A DNA stretch of 8,686 bases from Thermoplasmata archaeon (lineage in GTDB: Archaea; Thermoplasmatota; Thermoplasmata; Thermoplasmatales; B87-G9). The translations under genes were made by a program, and so were the position numbers. The notes under the pieces were generated by a model that searched no databases, had not been told where the DNA came from, and worked only from the letters and a program-made list of their open reading frames with translations. Below are positions 6,946-8,686 of the stretch, one piece after another. The DNA lies in assembly GCA_003649695.1 (NCBI GenBank), contig QMSR01000032.1, positions 1-8,686 on the forward strand, written 5' to 3'. Positions within the stretch are counted from its first letter, which is position 1, and each line of letters begins with the position of its first letter.

Positions 6946-6951
6946 TTTTTT
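6946..6951 (+). terminator. T-tract terminator after the thermosome gene
   Basis: Six consecutive T residues (AATTTTTTCC context) start 18 bases after the thermosome TGA. Archaeal RNA polymerase commonly terminates at such U-runs without a hairpin. A shorter T-rich stretch (GTTTTATT, 6931-6938) precedes it and may act partly in termination. Confidence 0.5.
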
Positions 6952-6960
6952 CCTCGATCG

Positions 6961-7032
6961 GGGCGGGTGGCAGAGCGGTAATGCGCGGGACTGCAGATCC
7001 CGTCTACCCGGGTTCGAATCCCGGCCCGCCCT
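6961..7032 (+). tRNA. tRNA-Cys, anticodon GCA
   Basis: All arms can be folded. The acceptor stem is GGGCGGG (6961-6967) with CCCGCCC (7025-7031), a three-pair D stem GCA/TGC closes the D loop, and the anticodon stem CGGGA/TCCCG encloses loop CTGCAGA with anticodon GCA at 6993-6995. The T arm is CCGGG-TTCGAAT-CCCGG. The discriminator base is T (U73), the identity element of cysteine tRNAs. There is no intron, and the 3' CCA is not encoded (the next bases are CCT), so it is added after transcription. The fully G/C acceptor stem fits growth at high temperature. Confidence 0.95.
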
Positions 7033-7041
7033 CCTAAAGAA

Positions 7042-7047
7042 TTTATA
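7042..7047 (+). promoter_or_regulatory. TATA box for tRNA-Lys
   Basis: TTTATA sits in the 39-base gap between the two tRNA genes, centred about 27 bases before the mature 5' end of tRNA-Lys (7072). It suggests that this tRNA has its own promoter rather than being processed from a tRNA-Cys/tRNA-Lys dimer. Confidence 0.6.
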
Positions 7048-7071
7048 CCCTGGGGCGATGCAGGAACGGTC

Positions 7072-7145
7072 GGGCCCGTAGCTCAGCATGGGAGAGCGGC
7101 GGGCTCTTAACCCGCAGGTCGGGGGTTCGAGTCCCCCCGGGCCCG
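7072..7145 (+). tRNA. tRNA-Lys, anticodon CTT
   Basis: The acceptor stem is GGGCCCG (7072-7078) with CGGGCCC (7138-7144). The D stem is GCTC/GAGC, the anticodon stem GCGGG/CCCGC encloses loop CTCTTAA with anticodon CTT at 7106-7108, the variable loop is AGGTC, and the T arm is GGGGG-TTCGAGT-CCCCC. The discriminator is G73. There is no intron and no encoded CCA. It reads AAG codons, which are abundant in the neighbouring genes. Confidence 0.95.
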
Positions 7146-7158
7146 CTTTAATAAAAAG

Positions 7159-7167
7159 TTTATAATA
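7159..7167 (+). promoter_or_regulatory. TATA box for the DUF3311-symporter operon
   Basis: TTTATAATA, preceded by an A-rich stretch (ATAAAAAG) that could serve as a TFB-recognition element, is centred about 25 bases before the tandem ATG-ATG at 7184-7189. No ribosome site lies between box and start, so the mRNA is predicted to be leaderless. The spacing fits initiation at the second ATG (7187) slightly better than at the first. Confidence 0.65.
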
Positions 7168-7183
7168 AGGACACGCTAATTTA

Positions 7184-7393
7184 ATGATGCCAAACGAAAA
7201 GGGCATTGCGGTCATCATCGGACTCGTTGTACCCTGGTTCTTACACATCGTCGTTTCCCCGTTCCTTAACCGCGCAGAACCGTTCATCCTGGGCATGCCC
7301 CCCCTCTTCTTCTGGATCACGTTGCTGATGTTCGTGACTTCCCTCTGCCTGTACATCGCCTACCGCTTAGAGGGGGGTGGGGCCGTTGAGTGA
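7184..7393 (+). CDS. DUF3311-like small membrane protein, partner of the symporter
   Basis: A 69-residue protein with two predicted transmembrane helices (about 7-28 and 41-61) joined by a short loop with MPPLFFWITLL. Size, two-helix layout and the aromatic start of the second helix match the DUF3311 family, whose members are regularly encoded next to sodium:solute symporters; the role is unknown but an accessory subunit is usually assumed. Here the symporter start overlaps this gene's stop by 8 bases, so translation is probably coupled. Two tandem ATG codons (7184 and 7187) are possible starts; they differ by one residue, and the TATA spacing slightly favours the second. Family assignment rests on pattern and context, not on a search. 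Confidence 0.8.
   Translation: MMPNEKGIAVIIGLVVPWFLHIVVSPFLNRAEPFILGMPPLFFWITLLMFVTSLCLYIAYRLEGGGAVE
7374..7380 (+). promoter_or_regulatory. Purine-rich ribosome site for the symporter TTG start
   Basis: GGGGTGG, within the longer AGGGGGGTGG, resembles GGAGGTG and lies 5 bases before the TTG at 7386. It falls inside the last codons of the DUF3311 gene. An in-frame GTG at 7377 lies within this site and is therefore a less likely start. Confidence 0.4.
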
Positions 7394-8686
7394 GGCCGTT
7401 GTTGCTGTATCGCTGATCTTCATCTGGGTCCTCGTCACCCTCGTTGTCGGCGTCCTGGCGGGGATAAAGAGGAAGTTCAGCCTGGAGGGCTATCTGGTCT
7501 CCGGCAGGGCCCTGGGCCTGGTGTTCATGTACGTCCTCATGGCCGGGGAGATTTACAGCGCCTACGCCTTCCTCGGCACGGGTGGCTGGGCCTACTCATA
7601 CGGCGCCCCCATTTTGTACATAGGATACGCGGCCCTGGCCTACTCCTTCGGCTACTTCTACGCCAAGTACGTCTGGAAGGCCGGAAAGAAGCTGGGCTAC
7701 ATGACCCAGGGGGACCTGTTCCGAGACCGATACGGCAGTGTCCCGCTGGCGGTGTACATGGCTCTCGTGGGCATCGTGTTCATGATCCCGTACATACAGC
7801 TGCAACTCCAGGGCCTGGGATACATCCTACACGTGACCTCCTTTGGCAAGATCTCGGTCCGGCTGGGGATCATCGTAGGCATGACCGTAATGATGATCTA
7901 CGTTGCAACCTCCGGACTGCGTGGTATCGCGTGGACCAACTTGCTCCAGGCCATCCTCATGTTCCTGGTCGCTTGGGCCATCCTCTTTGCGGTTCCCTTC
8001 ATCAAGTTCGGTGGGGTTTCCGAGATGTTCCAAGCCCTGAAGCAGGTCAGTCCCCAGCACCTCACCCTGCCCGGCGCGAAGGGAACGATGGGGGTCCCGT
8101 GGTTCCTGAGCACCATGATCCTTTGCGGACTGGGCTTCTTCATGTGGCCTCACCTGTGGCTCTCCATCCTGGGTGCGAAGGACATCAGGGCCCTGCGCAG
8201 AACCTACGTCCTCCTGCCCATCTACACAGTCTTCATCATCCCCGTGGTGCTCGCCGGCCTCACCGTGGCGGCCCTCGGCATCCAGCTCAGCAAGCCCGAC
8301 GAGGCCGTCCTCAAGGCGGTCGAGGTCAGCTTCCCGACCTGGGTCCTGGGAATCGTGGGCATGGGTGGCTTCGCCGCTGCCACCTCCACGGCCTCCGGGA
8401 TCCTCCTCACCGTCTCGGCTTTGCTCTCCAAAAACATCTACAACTACATCAAGCCGGGGGCCTCGGACAGGGAACTCGTCCTCGCGACCAGGATTGCGGT
8501 CATCGTCGTGGCCATCGTCGCCATGCTCCTGGCCATCTTCGCCGGCGGGAGGCTCGTGGCCCTCCTGCTCCTGGGCTACTCCGGCATAACCCAGTTCTTC
8601 CCGGGAGCCGTTCTCGGCTTCTTCTGGGACCGCGTAAACAAGTGGGCCGTGGGCGCGGGAATGACTGGAGGCTTAATCACGATAAC
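7386..8686 (+). CDS. Sodium:solute symporter (SSS family), 3' end beyond the window
   Basis: The frame is open from a TTG at 7386 to the window end: 433 codons of a polytopic membrane protein with about ten hydrophobic segments visible. Hallmarks of the SSS family are AGEIYSAYAFLG (53-64), LRGIAWTNLLQAILM (178-192) and the core helix with ATSTASGILLTVSALLSKN (332-350). S334-T335 line up with the serine-threonine pair that binds sodium in the proline transporter PutP, so sodium-coupled uptake is likely. Substrates of relatives with a DUF3311 partner include organic acids such as monocarboxylates, but nothing here fixes the substrate. The TTG start is chosen for the purine-rich site 5 bases upstream and because no later in-frame start precedes the first helix; an upstream in-frame GTG (7377) would add three residues. 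It overlaps the DUF3311 stop by 8 bases. Family members usually have about 470-550 residues, so the missing part is probably short. Confidence 0.93.
   Translation, partial: MSEAVVAVSLIFIWVLVTLVVGVLAGIKRKFSLEGYLVSGRALGLVFMYVLMAGEIYSAYAFLGTGGWAYSYGAPILYIGYAALAYSFGYFYAKYVWKAGKKLGYMTQGDLFRDRYGSVPLAVYMALVGIVFMIPYIQLQLQGLGYILHVTSFGKISVRLGIIVGMTVMMIYVATSGLRGIAWTNLLQAILMFLVAWAILFAVPFIKFGGVSEMFQALKQVSPQHLTLPGAKGTMGVPWFLSTMILCGLGFFMWPHLWLSILGAKDIRALRRTYVLLPIYTVFIIPVVLAGLTVAALGIQLSKPDEAVLKAVEVSFPTWVLGIVGMGGFAAATSTASGILLTVSALLSKNIYNYIKPGASDRELVLATRIAVIVVAIVAMLLAIFAGGRLVALLLLGYSGITQFFPGAVLGFFWDRVNKWAVGAGMTGGLITI

Noticed and set aside
6961..7145. The two tRNAs as an integration site for a mobile element
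   Set aside because: tRNA genes are common attachment sites, but no integrase, no duplicated tRNA 3' end and no foreign-looking segment is visible beside them; the following gene is an ordinary symporter operon.
6934..7356. Minus-strand open frame of 140 codons across the two tRNA genes
   Set aside because: Phrases such as GRDSNPGRRDLQSRALPLC and GGLEPPTCGLRARRS are the well-known false proteins obtained by translating tRNA genes antisense.
8173..8589. Plus-strand open frame of 138 codons in the symporter region
   Set aside because: It is a frame-shifted shadow of the symporter, rich in S, P, R and W with no hydrophobic helices; the symporter frame is open and motif-bearing throughout.

Overview
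The window comes from an archaeon, most likely a thermophile. It encodes a group II chaperonin (thermosome) and two intronless tRNA genes without an encoded CCA end and with all-G/C acceptor stems. TATA boxes lie 25-30 bases upstream of starts, some transcripts look leaderless, arginine is mostly AGG, and GTG/TTG starts and GGAGGTGAT-type ribosome sites occur. The thermosome N-terminus (PVLILKEGT) leans towards the TACK/Thermoproteota side, but I cannot name the lineage. Coding density is high: the longest stretch without a gene is 66 bases, so no gap over 300 bases needs explaining.

Left part (1-5220, all on the minus strand, read right to left): an apparent operon. It opens with a 1039-residue predicted exported protein: signal peptide, a long beta-rich region, two phospholipase D (HKD) half-sites, a lamin-tail domain and a C-terminal membrane anchor. 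After 15 bases comes a DegT/DnrJ/EryC1 PLP aminotransferase, and after 5 more a Gfo/Idh/MocA sugar dehydrogenase. A further gene, cut by the window edge, seems to start at a TTG overlapping the dehydrogenase stop. The dehydrogenase/aminotransferase pair matches the enzymes that convert a UDP-GlcNAc-type sugar into its 3-amino derivative in bacteria and methanogens. The operon therefore appears to join nucleotide-amino-sugar synthesis, presumably for surface glycans, to a surface-anchored hydrolase with several N-glycosylation sequons.

Centre (5221-6927): a 66-base divergent promoter with one TATA-like element that can serve both strands separates the operon from the thermosome subunit gene on the plus strand.

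Right part (6928-8686, plus strand): a T-tract, then tRNA-Cys(GCA) and tRNA-Lys(CTT), each with its own TATA-like element about 26 bases upstream. A third TATA box drives a small two-helix DUF3311-type protein, which overlaps the start of a sodium:solute symporter that runs off the window. These two are a known pairing and probably form one uptake system.

Most of the window is ordinary archaeal housekeeping and transport. The least explained part is the PLD/lamin-tail surface protein and its link to amino-sugar genes. I see no CRISPR array, insertion sequence or phage gene.
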